Assembly (NCBI GenBank): GCA_020355945.1
Contig: CP070627.1
Coordinates: 5,921,670-5,959,105, forward strand
Direction of reading: 5' to 3'
From: Candidatus Aminicenantota bacterium
GTDB lineage: Bacteria > Acidobacteriota > Aminicenantia > UBA2199
Length of the DNA stretch: 37,436 nucleotides
Shown here: piece by piece, positions 24,463 through 33,627 of the stretch
Layout: every line of letters begins with the position of its first letter
How positions within the stretch are numbered: the first letter of the stretch is position 1
The notes under the pieces: model-generated
Told to the model about the DNA's origin: nothing
Database searches by the model: none
The model's input: the letters and a program-made list of their open reading frames with translations, nothing else
Program-made: the position numbers and the translations under genes

Positions 24463-26373
24463 ATGAAACAACCGGTAAAAGAGGTCTCGGACTTATTCTT
24501 TGAAGGAATCCCCCAGGGGGGCGATGTATTGCTCCTGGTTTCACCTTTAGTTTGGACAGGAACGCCAATATTAGGTCTTCACTTGCTTCAGGCAGCCTGT
24601 CGGCGTGCGGGTGTATCCACCCATACGTTTTATTCGAACTTACTTTTTTCAACCATCACCGGTCAGCACCTCCATAGTAAAATCTCCCTTGAAGAATATC
24701 TCTTTTTAGGGGAACGTCTCTTTGCCCCAGCCGCCTTCAATGGTAATGGTGTATCAGGGTGTAAGGATAAATTTTCAGACCCCACCTGGATGCCGGAGCA
24801 TGCCTGGGGAATAAATCCCCACATGACCAATCTGCAGGTTCCGGGAGTGTTGGCACCTTTTCGAGAATGGATTGGCACCGTTGATTGGAAGCATCTGGAG
24901 AACCTGGCCACCCATTGGATTCAAACCCTGGCCCAACGAATTGCCAGAATGGGGAATCGCATCGTGGGTTGTTCCACTACCTTTGGCGGCCTGGTACCAG
25001 CCATTGCCTTACTGGATAATATCAAAAAGGAGAATCCCAATATCATCACTGTGATTGGCGGTGCCTTATGTGAAGAGGAAATGGCTCAAGGTATTCTCTC
25101 CTTAAACGCCGGTATCGACTATGTTTTTTCCGGGGAAGGTGAAATGACCTTCCCTGGTTTTGTCAGGCAAGTCCTGGCTGGGCATTTGCCGGAAGAACAA
25201 ATCATCCACGGGGAACAGGTAAAAAACTTGGATGCCCTCCCATTTCCCGATTACTATGAGTTTTTCGAACAATTGGAAAAGTTACCCTCCCAAAATCGTC
25301 CATCCCCCGGGAGCATCAAGCTTTCTTATGAGACAAGCCGCGGGTGTTGGTACGGCAAATGTACATTTTGTGCGATAAACGGGAAAAACAATTCCTATCG
25401 TGAGAAATCCTCCGGCAAAATTGTCAATGATCTCAAAGAACTTATCCAGAGGCATAACAATTGTGCCATATTGATGACAGACTCTATCATGCCACCTCAC
25501 TTCTTTGACTCTTTATTCCCGCAAATATCAAAAGAGATTCCTTCCGTTCATATTCACTATGAGATAAAGGCCAACCTGACGCTGGAGCAATTAATTTCTC
25601 TAAAGGAAACAGGTGTAATTACCATTGTGCCGGGCATTGAATCTCTTTCGTCTTCCCTGCTGAGGCGAATGCGGAAAGGGGTAACGGCCCGGGAAAATAT
25701 TGCCCTCTTGCGCTTTGCCCGTTCTGTTCAATTGAGTCTTAGGTGGTTTCTCCTCTTTGGTTTTCCCGGGGATGAGGTTGAAGAATATGAAGAAATGCTG
25801 CGACTTCTTCCCCTCATCCACCACTTACCTCCACCCCGCCTGATGTTCCCCCTGCTAATATATCGATTCAGCCAATATCAAAAATTCCCGGAAGCGTTTG
25901 CTATCTCAAACCTTCGTCCTGCTGAGTTCTATAAAGATATCTTCCCATTGTTTGCCCAATTGGATAAGCTAGCCTATTATTTTACCGGTGATTTCCCGAC
26001 TCAGTCATATGAAAACCCGGGAATAATTATTGCTCTGGCAAAGGAAATTCAGGCATGGAAGCAGGCCTGGGAAGCTTTCGAAATGGTTCCTTTACAAATG
26101 ATGCTGCCGACGCTCCACATTACACGAAAATCCGATGATAAGTATGTACTGGAGGATAGCCGGGGTTTACCGGGGAGACCAGGACGAATGGTTCTTAACC
26201 GGGAACAGGCAAGCATCCTATTGGTTCCCAGGCCCCAGGAATCTCCTGGGGATTATCAATGGGCGTTGGATGCTCAATTGGGAGTTTTGATGGATTCATG
26301 GTTTATTCCATTGGCAACTGCTGACCCAGTGTTATTACTGGAATTTGAACGGGATCATGAATCCGGCGATTGA
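24463..26373 (+). CDS. B12-binding radical SAM RiPP maturase, paralog 4
   Basis: The 636-residue protein has cluster motif Cys295-x4-Cys300-x2-Cys303 (RGCWYGKCTFCAING), followed by 'GKNNSYREKSSGKI'. The ATG at 24463 is preferred over the one at 24457 because GGGGAGG then sits 8 nt upstream, as in the paralogs. N-terminal cobalamin-binding-like features and the C-terminal MDSWFIPLATAD are conserved. A longer insertion between the first and second thirds (MPEHAWGINPHMTNLQ) makes it slightly longer than paralogs 2 and 6. The surface around the barrel opening differs from its neighbours, so it may modify a different residue or substrate. Confidence 0.87.
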   Translation: MKQPVKEVSDLFFEGIPQGGDVLLLVSPLVWTGTPILGLHLLQAACRRAGVSTHTFYSNLLFSTITGQHLHSKISLEEYLFLGERLFAPAAFNGNGVSGCKDKFSDPTWMPEHAWGINPHMTNLQVPGVLAPFREWIGTVDWKHLENLATHWIQTLAQRIARMGNRIVGCSTTFGGLVPAIALLDNIKKENPNIITVIGGALCEEEMAQGILSLNAGIDYVFSGEGEMTFPGFVRQVLAGHLPEEQIIHGEQVKNLDALPFPDYYEFFEQLEKLPSQNRPSPGSIKLSYETSRGCWYGKCTFCAINGKNNSYREKSSGKIVNDLKELIQRHNNCAILMTDSIMPPHFFDSLFPQISKEIPSVHIHYEIKANLTLEQLISLKETGVITIVPGIESLSSSLLRRMRKGVTARENIALLRFARSVQLSLRWFLLFGFPGDEVEEYEEMLRLLPLIHHLPPPRLMFPLLIYRFSQYQKFPEAFAISNLRPAEFYKDIFPLFAQLDKLAYYFTGDFPTQSYENPGIIIALAKEIQAWKQAWEAFEMVPLQMMLPTLHITRKSDDKYVLEDSRGLPGRPGRMVLNREQASILLVPRPQESPGDYQWALDAQLGVLMDSWFIPLATADPVLLLEFERDHESGD

Positions 26374-26389
26374 TTTTTATCATTTTTTC

Positions 26390-26419
26390 TTGACATTTCA
26401 ATTCACAATACAGCATAAT
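26390..26419 (+). promoter_or_regulatory. Promoter-like cassette before radical SAM paralog 5
   Basis: TTGACA (26390-26395), an 18-bp spacer and CATAAT (26414-26419). The spacer begins TTTCAATT, as in the cassette before paralog 4. The ATG is 56 nt after the -10. Confidence 0.55.
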
Positions 26420-26475
26420 AATTGCTAAACATCTTACTTAAGTGGTCGTAGATGCTTTAAAAGAAGGGCTTCTTT

Positions 26476-28389
26476 ATGAAACATATGGAGAAACAGGTCT
26501 TTGATCTGTTCTTTGAGGCAATCCCCAATGGAGGCGAGGTACTGCTGCTGGTTTCGCCTTTATTTTGGACGCGAGTACCGTTATTAAGCCTTCATTTACT
26601 TCAGGCCGCCTGTGGACGTGCAGGGATAACCACTCATGTTTTGTATTCGAACTTGCTTTATTCAATCATTACAAGTCCGGGTCTCCATACCCGGATCGTC
26701 CTTGAAGGTGAAGAATATCTCCTTTTAGGTGACCGTCTCTTTTCAGCAGTCGCCTTTGGTCATTCTGCTGTGGAGGGGTGTATGGATAAATTTTTAGACC
26801 CCACCTGGTTCCCGGATCATACGTTGAAAATAAACCCTGGCATGGTAAAGCAGGTTCCCCAATGGTGGGCACCTTTTCGAGAATGGATTGGCACTGTTGA
26901 TTGGAAGCACCTGGAGTCCCTGACCACCCATTGGGTTCAAATGATCGCCCGACGAATTGCCAGCATGGGATATCGCGTTGTGGGTTGTTCCACCACCCAC
27001 AGCGGTCTGGTTCCGGCTGTCGCCTTACTGGATAATATTAAAAAGGAGAACTCCAATGTTATCACTATCATCGGCGGCACCTTATGTGAGGAGGAGATGG
27101 CCGAGGGTATTCTCTCTCTAAAGTCTGATATCGATTATGTTTTCTCAGGTGAAGGTGAATTAACGTTCCCGGATTTGGTCAAACAAGTTCTCGCGGGTAA
27201 TTTACCAGGAGAAAAAATTATTTACGGGCAACCGGTAATGAACCTGGATACCCTTCCATTTCCCGATTACCAGGATTATTTCGCTCAATTGGAAACGTTA
27301 CCTCATTCGAACCGCCCTCCCCCTGGATCTATTGAGCTTCCCTATGAGACCAGCCGCGGGTGCTGGTACGGAAAATGTACATTTTGCTCGATGACTGGAA
27401 AAACCAATTTATATCGAAAAAAGTCTCCCGACAAAATCCCTGATGATCTCAAACAACTTATTGATCGATACGACATCCATACCCTATTTATGACAGACAA
27501 CATCATACCGCCTCAATATTTTACTACTTTATTGCCACGGATTTCAAAGGAGATTTCTTCTATAAGTTTTCGTTATGAGCTGAGGGCCAACCTGACACTG
27601 GAGCGGGTGTTATCTCTCAAGAGAGCAGGTGCAATACGAATTGATCCGGGCATAGAATCCCTTTCGCCTTCGCTGCTGGGGCGAATGCGGAAAGGGGTAA
27701 CGGTTAGGGAGAATATTGCCCTGTTGCGCTATGCCCGGTCCGCCCAATTGGATATTTCATGGAATCTCCTTTTTGGTTTCCCTGGGGATAAGTCCTTAGA
27801 ATACGAAGAAATGCTGCAACTGCTTCCCCTCATTCGCCACTTACCCCCCCCATACGTCATGCTCCCTCTGGTAATATGTCGATTCAGCCCGTATCAAGCC
27901 TTCCCTGAAGCGTTTGGCATTTCAAATATTCGGCCTGCCGAATTCTACAAAGATATCCTCCCATTTCATGCCCAACTGGGGAAAATAGCCTACTATTTTA
28001 CCGGAGACTTTGAAACTCAGTCTTATGAACACCCGGAAATCATTATTGCCCTGGGAAAGGAATTCCAGGCCTGGAAGCGGGCATGGGCAGTTTATGAAAT
28101 GGTCCCCCTGGAAATATTTCTGCCGACACTTCATATCACCCGGAATACCGAAAATGAGTATGTATTGGTGGACAGCCGGGGTATTGCCAGGAGGCCGGGG
28201 CGAATGATTTTGGATCGGCAGCAGGCCAGTATCCTATTGGTTCCCAGACCCCTGAATCCCTCTGCTGATTTTCAATGGGCAGTGGATGCGCAACTGGGGG
28301 TGGTGATGGATTCGTGGTTTATTCCATTGGCAACGGCTGAACCAGGACTAATACTGGAATTTGAACGGGACTATGAATCCGGCAATTAA
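26476..28389 (+). CDS. B12-binding radical SAM RiPP maturase, paralog 5
   Basis: The 637-residue protein has cluster motif Cys296-x4-Cys301-x2-Cys304 (RGCWYGKCTFCSMTG). It shows the same domain order as the other five: N-terminal 'GGEVLLLVSPLFW', 'DYVFSGEGELTFPD', barrel 'GIESLSPSLLGRMRKGVT', and C-terminal 'VVMDSWFIPLATAEPG'. The tail has GIARRPGRMILDRQQ where the others have GLPGxPxRxxLxRxQ. It has a recognisable but weak GAAGGG ribosome site. It is intact throughout and sits in the same orientation and spacing (about 100 nt) as its neighbours. Confidence 0.87.
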   Translation: MKHMEKQVFDLFFEAIPNGGEVLLLVSPLFWTRVPLLSLHLLQAACGRAGITTHVLYSNLLYSIITSPGLHTRIVLEGEEYLLLGDRLFSAVAFGHSAVEGCMDKFLDPTWFPDHTLKINPGMVKQVPQWWAPFREWIGTVDWKHLESLTTHWVQMIARRIASMGYRVVGCSTTHSGLVPAVALLDNIKKENSNVITIIGGTLCEEEMAEGILSLKSDIDYVFSGEGELTFPDLVKQVLAGNLPGEKIIYGQPVMNLDTLPFPDYQDYFAQLETLPHSNRPPPGSIELPYETSRGCWYGKCTFCSMTGKTNLYRKKSPDKIPDDLKQLIDRYDIHTLFMTDNIIPPQYFTTLLPRISKEISSISFRYELRANLTLERVLSLKRAGAIRIDPGIESLSPSLLGRMRKGVTVRENIALLRYARSAQLDISWNLLFGFPGDKSLEYEEMLQLLPLIRHLPPPYVMLPLVICRFSPYQAFPEAFGISNIRPAEFYKDILPFHAQLGKIAYYFTGDFETQSYEHPEIIIALGKEFQAWKRAWAVYEMVPLEIFLPTLHITRNTENEYVLVDSRGIARRPGRMILDRQQASILLVPRPLNPSADFQWAVDAQLGVVMDSWFIPLATAEPGLILEFERDYESGN

Positions 28390-28405
28390 TTTTTTAATTT
28401 ATTTA

Positions 28406-28435
28406 TTGTTATTCGAATTTAAAATAGTGACAATA
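28406..28435 (+). promoter_or_regulatory. Weak promoter-like cassette before radical SAM paralog 6
   Basis: TTGTTA (28406-28411), an 18-bp spacer and ACAATA (28430-28435), aligned in position with the cassettes of the previous paralogs but with poorer matches. GTTTAAAGGAGG follows before the ATG. Confidence 0.3.
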
Positions 28436-28490
28436 TTCAGGTAATATCTTATAATTAAGTAAGTGCTAAGGTTTAAAGGAGGAACGTGTT

Positions 28491-30395
28491 ATGAAGCGTA
28501 GGGAAAAAGATGTAATGAATATATTTTTTGAGGGAATCCCAAAGGAGGGGGACGTATTGTTCCTGGTCTCGCCTTTAGCCTGGGATGTACCATTATTTTG
28601 CCTGCACTTGCTTCAGGCCGCTTGCCGGCAAGCAGGTATAACAACGCATGTTTTTTACTCTAACTTGCTTTATTCAATCATTACAGGTCAGGCTCTCCAT
28701 AATAAGATCGTCAACTCCCATCATCTTCTTTTGGGTGAGCGACTTTTTGCATCAGCCGCCTTTAATCACTCCGCCGTGGAGGGGTATATGGATAGATTCT
28801 CAGACCCCAATTGGGTACCCGATATTTTGGGGAAAATGAACCCCCATCCAGGAGCCCCACGGATTTCCGAAGTGTCAGCACCTTATAGAGAATGGATTGG
28901 CACCGTTGATTGGAAGCACTTAGAGTTCCTGACCACCCAATGGATTCAGTCTACAGCCCAACGAATTGCTGATATGCGATATCGCGTTGTGGGTTGTTCC
29001 ACTACCTTTGGCGGCCTGGTTCCATCCGTCGCTTTACTAAATAATATTAAGAAAGCCAATGCAAACGTGGTCACAATCATTGGTGGTGCCTTATGTGAGG
29101 GTGAAGTGACCGAAGGTATTCTTTCTTTAAAATCCGGTATCGATTATATTTTTTCGGGAGAAGGTGAATTAACCTTCCCGGGGTTCGTAAAACAAGTCCT
29201 GGCCGGCCACTTACCAGGGGAAAAAATTATCTGCGGGGAAACGGTAATGGATTTGAATACTATCCCGCTTCTTGATTACCGGGAGTATTTTGATCAAATC
29301 AAACGGTCAGCTCCGGATTACCAACCTTCCGGCCCCATTGAGATTCCTTATGAGACGAGCCGCGGGTGCTGGTACGGCAAGTGTACATTCTGCGAGGTAA
29401 ATGGCAGAAAGAATTTCTACCGGGAGAAGTCTCCTGATAGAATCCTCGATGATCTCAAGGTACTGGTAAAACGGCACGGCAGCCATACTGTGTTTATGAC
29501 GGATTATAGCATGCCGAATCAATATCTCAATACCATAATTCCCCGGATATCAAAAGAGGTCTCTTCCGTTAATATCATTTATGAGACCAGGTCCAACCTC
29601 ACACTGGAGCAGGTGTTATCTCTCAAGAAAGCAGGTATAATTCGCCTCATTCCAGGCATTGAATCCCTTTCATCTTCCCTGCTGAGGCGAATGGGGAAAG
29701 GGGTAACGGCCCGGGAAAATATTGCTTTTTTGCGCTATGCTCGTTCCGTCAACCTGGCTCTTAAATGGTTTCTGCTCTATGGTTTTCCAGGTGACCAGGT
29801 GGTGGAATATGAAGAGATGCTGCGGCTGCTTCCCCTCATTCGACACTTGCATCCCCCCAGGATGATGCATATCCTGGCACTACATCGATTCAACCGATAT
29901 CAAATGTTCCCGGAAGCGTTTGGTATTTCCAATCTTCATTCCTCCGAACTCTACGATGGTCTCTTCCCATTGCATGCCCACCGGGAAAAAATAGCCTATT
30001 TTTTTACTGGCAGCTATGCGGCTCAGTCTTTTGAATACCCGGGAATAATCATTGAGCTTAACAGGGAAGTCCAGGCCTGGAAGCGGGCATGGGCAGCTTA
30101 TGAAACGGTTCCCCTGGAATTGATACTGCCTACACTTCACATCACCCGAAAAACCGACGATGAGTATGTTCTGGCGGATACCCGCGGATTACCAGGAAGA
30201 CCGAAACAAAGTACCCTGGACCGAAAGCAAGCCAGTATTCTCCTGGTCCCCAGACCCCAGGATTCGTCTTCCGATTATCAATGGGCAGTGGATGCTCAAT
30301 TGGGGGTCTTAATGGATTCATGGTTTATTCCATTACCGACTGCTAAACCGGAGTTATTACTGGAGTTTGAACGGGATTACGGGAAAGGAGAGTAA
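28491..30395 (+). CDS. B12-binding radical SAM RiPP maturase, paralog 6
   Basis: The 634-residue protein has cluster motif Cys293-x4-Cys298-x2-Cys301 (RGCWYGKCTFCEVNG). It starts after GGAGG and ends three bases before the short radical SAM gene, so this pair is translationally linked. It differs from paralogs 2-5 by lacking the initial Trp-Thr pair (SPLAWDVPLFCLHLLQ) and by replacing a conserved 'DYVF' with 'DYIF'. It has MDSWFIPLPTAKP where the others read LATAEP. The domain layout is intact. It is the last of the array and leads into the distinct SPASM-like enzyme. Confidence 0.87.
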   Translation: MKRREKDVMNIFFEGIPKEGDVLFLVSPLAWDVPLFCLHLLQAACRQAGITTHVFYSNLLYSIITGQALHNKIVNSHHLLLGERLFASAAFNHSAVEGYMDRFSDPNWVPDILGKMNPHPGAPRISEVSAPYREWIGTVDWKHLEFLTTQWIQSTAQRIADMRYRVVGCSTTFGGLVPSVALLNNIKKANANVVTIIGGALCEGEVTEGILSLKSGIDYIFSGEGELTFPGFVKQVLAGHLPGEKIICGETVMDLNTIPLLDYREYFDQIKRSAPDYQPSGPIEIPYETSRGCWYGKCTFCEVNGRKNFYREKSPDRILDDLKVLVKRHGSHTVFMTDYSMPNQYLNTIIPRISKEVSSVNIIYETRSNLTLEQVLSLKKAGIIRLIPGIESLSSSLLRRMGKGVTARENIAFLRYARSVNLALKWFLLYGFPGDQVVEYEEMLRLLPLIRHLHPPRMMHILALHRFNRYQMFPEAFGISNLHSSELYDGLFPLHAHREKIAYFFTGSYAAQSFEYPGIIIELNREVQAWKRAWAAYETVPLELILPTLHITRKTDDEYVLADTRGLPGRPKQSTLDRKQASILLVPRPQDSSSDYQWAVDAQLGVLMDSWFIPLPTAKPELLLEFERDYGKGE

Positions 30396-30398
30396 TAT

Positions 30399-31415
30399 AT
30401 GCGGCTAATGCTGGCAATCACCAACCGCTGCAACCGAACCTGTGACCATTGTTGTTTTTCCTCATCCCCGGAAGACAGCCGCGGGCTTTCGTTAAACCAG
30501 ATGTGTCATTACATTGACCAGATGGCATCAATATCTAACGGAGATGGCGGTAAGGGGGAATTTGCAGTTAGGTTTACAGGAGGTGAACCGTTTCTTCGTT
30601 TTGATGATTTATTGGAGACCATTCGCTATGCAAAGAAACAGGGAGCAACTCAAATCGGCTGTACCACCAATGGATATTGGGCTGCTTCACTTCCTGAAGC
30701 AAAGCGGAAAATTGCCGCGCTTAAAAGTGCTGGATTGATTGACATCCGCTTAAGCTGCGATGAATTCCATCAATCATTGGAACCAATAGAACCATTGCGG
30801 AATGCCTTTATCGCGGCTGTAGAAGGTGGTATTGCTGTGAGTCTAAAGATAGTTGTCTATCGCGGTTCGGTGCGAGCATCCGACATCCTGCGCTTGATGG
30901 CAGATGTAACCCGGGATATCATTTTCCATATCGAGGAACTCTCCCTTTTGCCTGTGGGCAGGGCACGAGAATTACCTGAAAAGTTGTTTATTAAGAGTGA
31001 AGACCTGCCAGCGAACACCTGGTGCGACCTATTAAATACCTTTTTTGTAGATGTAGAAAAAAACGTTTATCCCTGTTGTTCTCCCCTACGTCCGGCGCTA
31101 TTACACCTGGGTAATACACGGAGGGAACCGCTGTCCACCCTTATCGATAAAGCCAACAAGAATCCCTTATTCAAGGCATTGGCGCGCAAGGGCCCGATTT
31201 TTTTCATCCCCTTTTTAGAAAAAGCAGACCTGGCTTTCCCACCAGGCAACTATGTTAATCGCTGCCACCTTTGCCAGAAAGTATTAAAAGCGGCTGACAG
31301 CAGCGAGGGGGCAAGAAGTTGCTTGAAAGAAGCCATCAACGCCTGGCAGAGCGAACAAACACGAATAAATTCAGTACTGGAGATTGTCGATCAGGTCCTT
31401 ATCGGCTCCCAATGA
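30399..31415 (+). CDS. Radical SAM protein with C-terminal cysteine cluster (SPASM/twitch-like)
   Basis: The 338-residue protein has a classical radical SAM motif Cys11-x3-Cys15-x2-Cys18 with an extra Cys19, and the SAM-binding GGEP at 61-64 (RFTGGEPFLRF). Its C-terminal third has Cys209, Cys226-Cys227, Cys289-x2-Cys292 and Cys308, compatible with an auxiliary iron-sulfur cluster as in SPASM or twitch peptide-modifying enzymes. It lacks a cobalamin domain and is much shorter than the six B12 enzymes. It starts 3 nt after paralog 6, with AAGGAGAG as its ribosome site inside the end of that gene, so the two are probably co-expressed. A peptide-modifying role in the same pathway is likely but unproven. 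Confidence 0.85.
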   Translation: MRLMLAITNRCNRTCDHCCFSSSPEDSRGLSLNQMCHYIDQMASISNGDGGKGEFAVRFTGGEPFLRFDDLLETIRYAKKQGATQIGCTTNGYWAASLPEAKRKIAALKSAGLIDIRLSCDEFHQSLEPIEPLRNAFIAAVEGGIAVSLKIVVYRGSVRASDILRLMADVTRDIIFHIEELSLLPVGRARELPEKLFIKSEDLPANTWCDLLNTFFVDVEKNVYPCCSPLRPALLHLGNTRREPLSTLIDKANKNPLFKALARKGPIFFIPFLEKADLAFPPGNYVNRCHLCQKVLKAADSSEGARSCLKEAINAWQSEQTRINSVLEIVDQVLIGSQ

Positions 31416-31469
31416 AATAAGATATAAAAATAAAAAAAAAGGGTAAAAAAGTTTTATAAATTTACAAAA

Positions 31470-31482
31470 TGTGTTAAAATAT
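31470..31482 (+). promoter_or_regulatory. TGTGTTAAAATAT box upstream of the TonB-dependent receptor
   Basis: The same 13-mer as that upstream of YfiR copy 1. It includes an extended -10-like TGTTAAAAT (31472-31480) but lies only 24 nt before the ATG, with AGGAGG at 31493-31498. Confidence 0.4.
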
Positions 31483-31505
31483 AATTTCATCCAGGAGGAC
31501 AGGTA

Positions 31506-33614
31506 ATGGATAGAAGAAAATTATTGAGTTTAATGATTTTATTGGTAATGGTCTTTTCGACGTCTCTTTATTCCCAGGAGGATATTAAAAAGATCAAGAA
31601 ATATTTCAAAATGGACCTTCACCAGTTGTTGAACGTCGTGATGGTCACTGCGGGAAAGAAAAAGGAAAAAGTTGGTGATATCCCGGCCAGTGTCGTATTG
31701 GTGAGCCGAGAAGATATTGAAACCGCCGGTTACCAGACCCTTCCGGAAATTTTAGAAAGTATCCCGGGACTATATATCACCGACGACTATACGACTCAAA
31801 ATATTGGCGTTCGTGGTTTTTGGTCTTTTACCCCCAATAGGAATATGATTATTCTTGTCAACGGCATTCCCATTTTTGAAGGGCTTACTTCCTCTTATCT
31901 TTTGGAGAATATTATAATTCCGGTAGAGGCCATCGATAAGATCGAGGTCATCAGGGGGCCCATGTCGGTTCTTTACGGGAACGGTGCATTTTTTGGCGTG
32001 GTCAACATCTTCACCAATCAACCGGGAAAAGAAGAATTCGCCAATATAGTCACTGCTGCTTTGGGTTCCGAAAAAACCAGTAAACTATTTCTCCGTACCT
32101 CTGGCAGGTCCGGGGATTTCCAATATACTTTCAATGGCACTTATTTCAAAACCGACGGGTTTGATGTGCCACTGGAAAAAACCGGTGGACCGGCTTATAC
32201 AGGCCTCACCGCCGAGGACCAATTGGAACGATCGGAAAAATTCTTTAACCTTTCAGGGACCTTCAAGGATATTTCTTTTGACGTCAGCTACTCTGAAAAT
32301 CAAAAAGAATGGATGTTCTTATTCCCTTCTTATTCGGATGGTAATTTGGTTATTTACAGGGATATGAGGCTGAATCTCGGGTATAAACGAGCATTATCGG
32401 ATACCTTCAGTGTGGAAGCAAAAATCGGTTACTTCCAGAACAGGATGAACTATGATTATGACTGGTTGTTCGAGGAGTTTTACGGTGTACAACATAATGA
32501 GACTTCAGGCTTCAGAGGGGAATTGAACCTATTTATTAAGCCCTGTTCAAAGCTAGATATAACAGTGGGTATGGATTATCTTAAGATTCTGAACGCCTCC
32601 AGTAATTTTACTATACCTTTTTTTGGTGAGAACCTGGTCCATTACAACCTGGCAGATGGAGAAGCAGTAGTGAATCAATCGATTTTTGCCCAACTCACGT
32701 ATACATTATCCGACAAGTTGAAGATAGTGGCCGGTGCTATGGTGGAACAGACCCCTGAATATACACTGGAAGAACGAATCGGGGACTATATTCTGAGTAC
32801 CTCCACCAGCACTTTTGCCACCTTCAGCCAGACAAAGGCAGAATTCATCCCCCGATTCGCTTTGATTTATTCCCTCAACCAACAGAACATTCTCAAATTC
32901 CTGTATGGAAAAGCCTTTAACCGTCCATCCTTCTTACAGAACCTGGACCTTCTTATTAACTCGGAATTCCCCCCTCTTGAGCCGGAAACCATCCAGACAT
33001 TTGAATTGAATTATATTGGTTTCCTGTCATCTGACTTTACTATCAGGCTGAGTGTATTCAGGAATATACTGAATAATTTGATTTATAGGACAATAATTTC
33101 GTCCGGGGGAGAATGGTTCTATTACCATGCCAATGTGGGTGAAATGACCACCACCGGTTTGGAATTTACCCTTCAAATTGAGCCCTTCAACAATCTCCGT
33201 TTGGAACTGAGCGGAACTTACCAGGATACCAAAGACAAGCGAGCTGGATTTGAGGATATCAACGTGGCTTATTCTCCTAAATTCCTGGGTTACTTCAACG
33301 CCTCCTATTTCATTAATAAAAATATATCCCTGGCTGTTACCGGGAATTACGTGGATGAAATGGAAGCCTATTATGACGATACCCTGCCGGTACCGGGACG
33401 CCTGGGTGAAAAAGTGGACAGTTACCTTCTTATGGGTGCCAACCTGAGAATCAGGAATCTATTTGGAACCGGGATGTTTATCAACTTCAGGTGCTCCAAC
33501 TTGCTGGACCAGGAAATCCACTATCCCGCTACTGCCAATAACTCCCTGTTTGCTTCCAGGGGAACTATTGGTAGGGGGCGCTCCTTCCTTTTGACTATGG
33601 GATGGAAGTTTTAA
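31506..33614 (+). CDS. TonB-dependent outer-membrane receptor
   Basis: The 702-residue protein has a signal peptide (LLSLMILLVMVFSTSLYS), a possible TonB-box-like region near residues 44-49 (VVMVTA), and a plug domain (about 57-165: 'ADxxLExIPGLYITDD', 'NIGVRGF', 'IDKIEVIRGPMSVLYGNGAFFGVVNI'). A beta-barrel of roughly 500 residues ends in Phe (TMGWKF), matching the outer-membrane insertion signal. It binds and imports ligands energised by TonB/ExbBD. It sits between the SPASM-like enzyme and the S53 peptidase, so one possible ligand is the locus product or a cofactor such as cobalamin; neither is shown by the sequence. A six-pair hairpin follows its stop. Confidence 0.93.
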   Translation: MDRRKLLSLMILLVMVFSTSLYSQEDIKKIKKYFKMDLHQLLNVVMVTAGKKKEKVGDIPASVVLVSREDIETAGYQTLPEILESIPGLYITDDYTTQNIGVRGFWSFTPNRNMIILVNGIPIFEGLTSSYLLENIIIPVEAIDKIEVIRGPMSVLYGNGAFFGVVNIFTNQPGKEEFANIVTAALGSEKTSKLFLRTSGRSGDFQYTFNGTYFKTDGFDVPLEKTGGPAYTGLTAEDQLERSEKFFNLSGTFKDISFDVSYSENQKEWMFLFPSYSDGNLVIYRDMRLNLGYKRALSDTFSVEAKIGYFQNRMNYDYDWLFEEFYGVQHNETSGFRGELNLFIKPCSKLDITVGMDYLKILNASSNFTIPFFGENLVHYNLADGEAVVNQSIFAQLTYTLSDKLKIVAGAMVEQTPEYTLEERIGDYILSTSTSTFATFSQTKAEFIPRFALIYSLNQQNILKFLYGKAFNRPSFLQNLDLLINSEFPPLEPETIQTFELNYIGFLSSDFTIRLSVFRNILNNLIYRTIISSGGEWFYYHANVGEMTTTGLEFTLQIEPFNNLRLELSGTYQDTKDKRAGFEDINVAYSPKFLGYFNASYFINKNISLAVTGNYVDEMEAYYDDTLPVPGRLGEKVDSYLLMGANLRIRNLFGTGMFINFRCSNLLDQEIHYPATANNSLFASRGTIGRGRSFLLTMGWKF

Positions 33615-33627
33615 TAAGAACGCTAAG

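Noticed and set aside
18102..30395. CRISPR array or insertion-sequence repeats as explanation of the internal repetition
   Set aside because: Repetition comes from six full-length paralogous genes and their promoter cassettes about 2 kb apart; there are no short direct repeats with spacers and no transposase.
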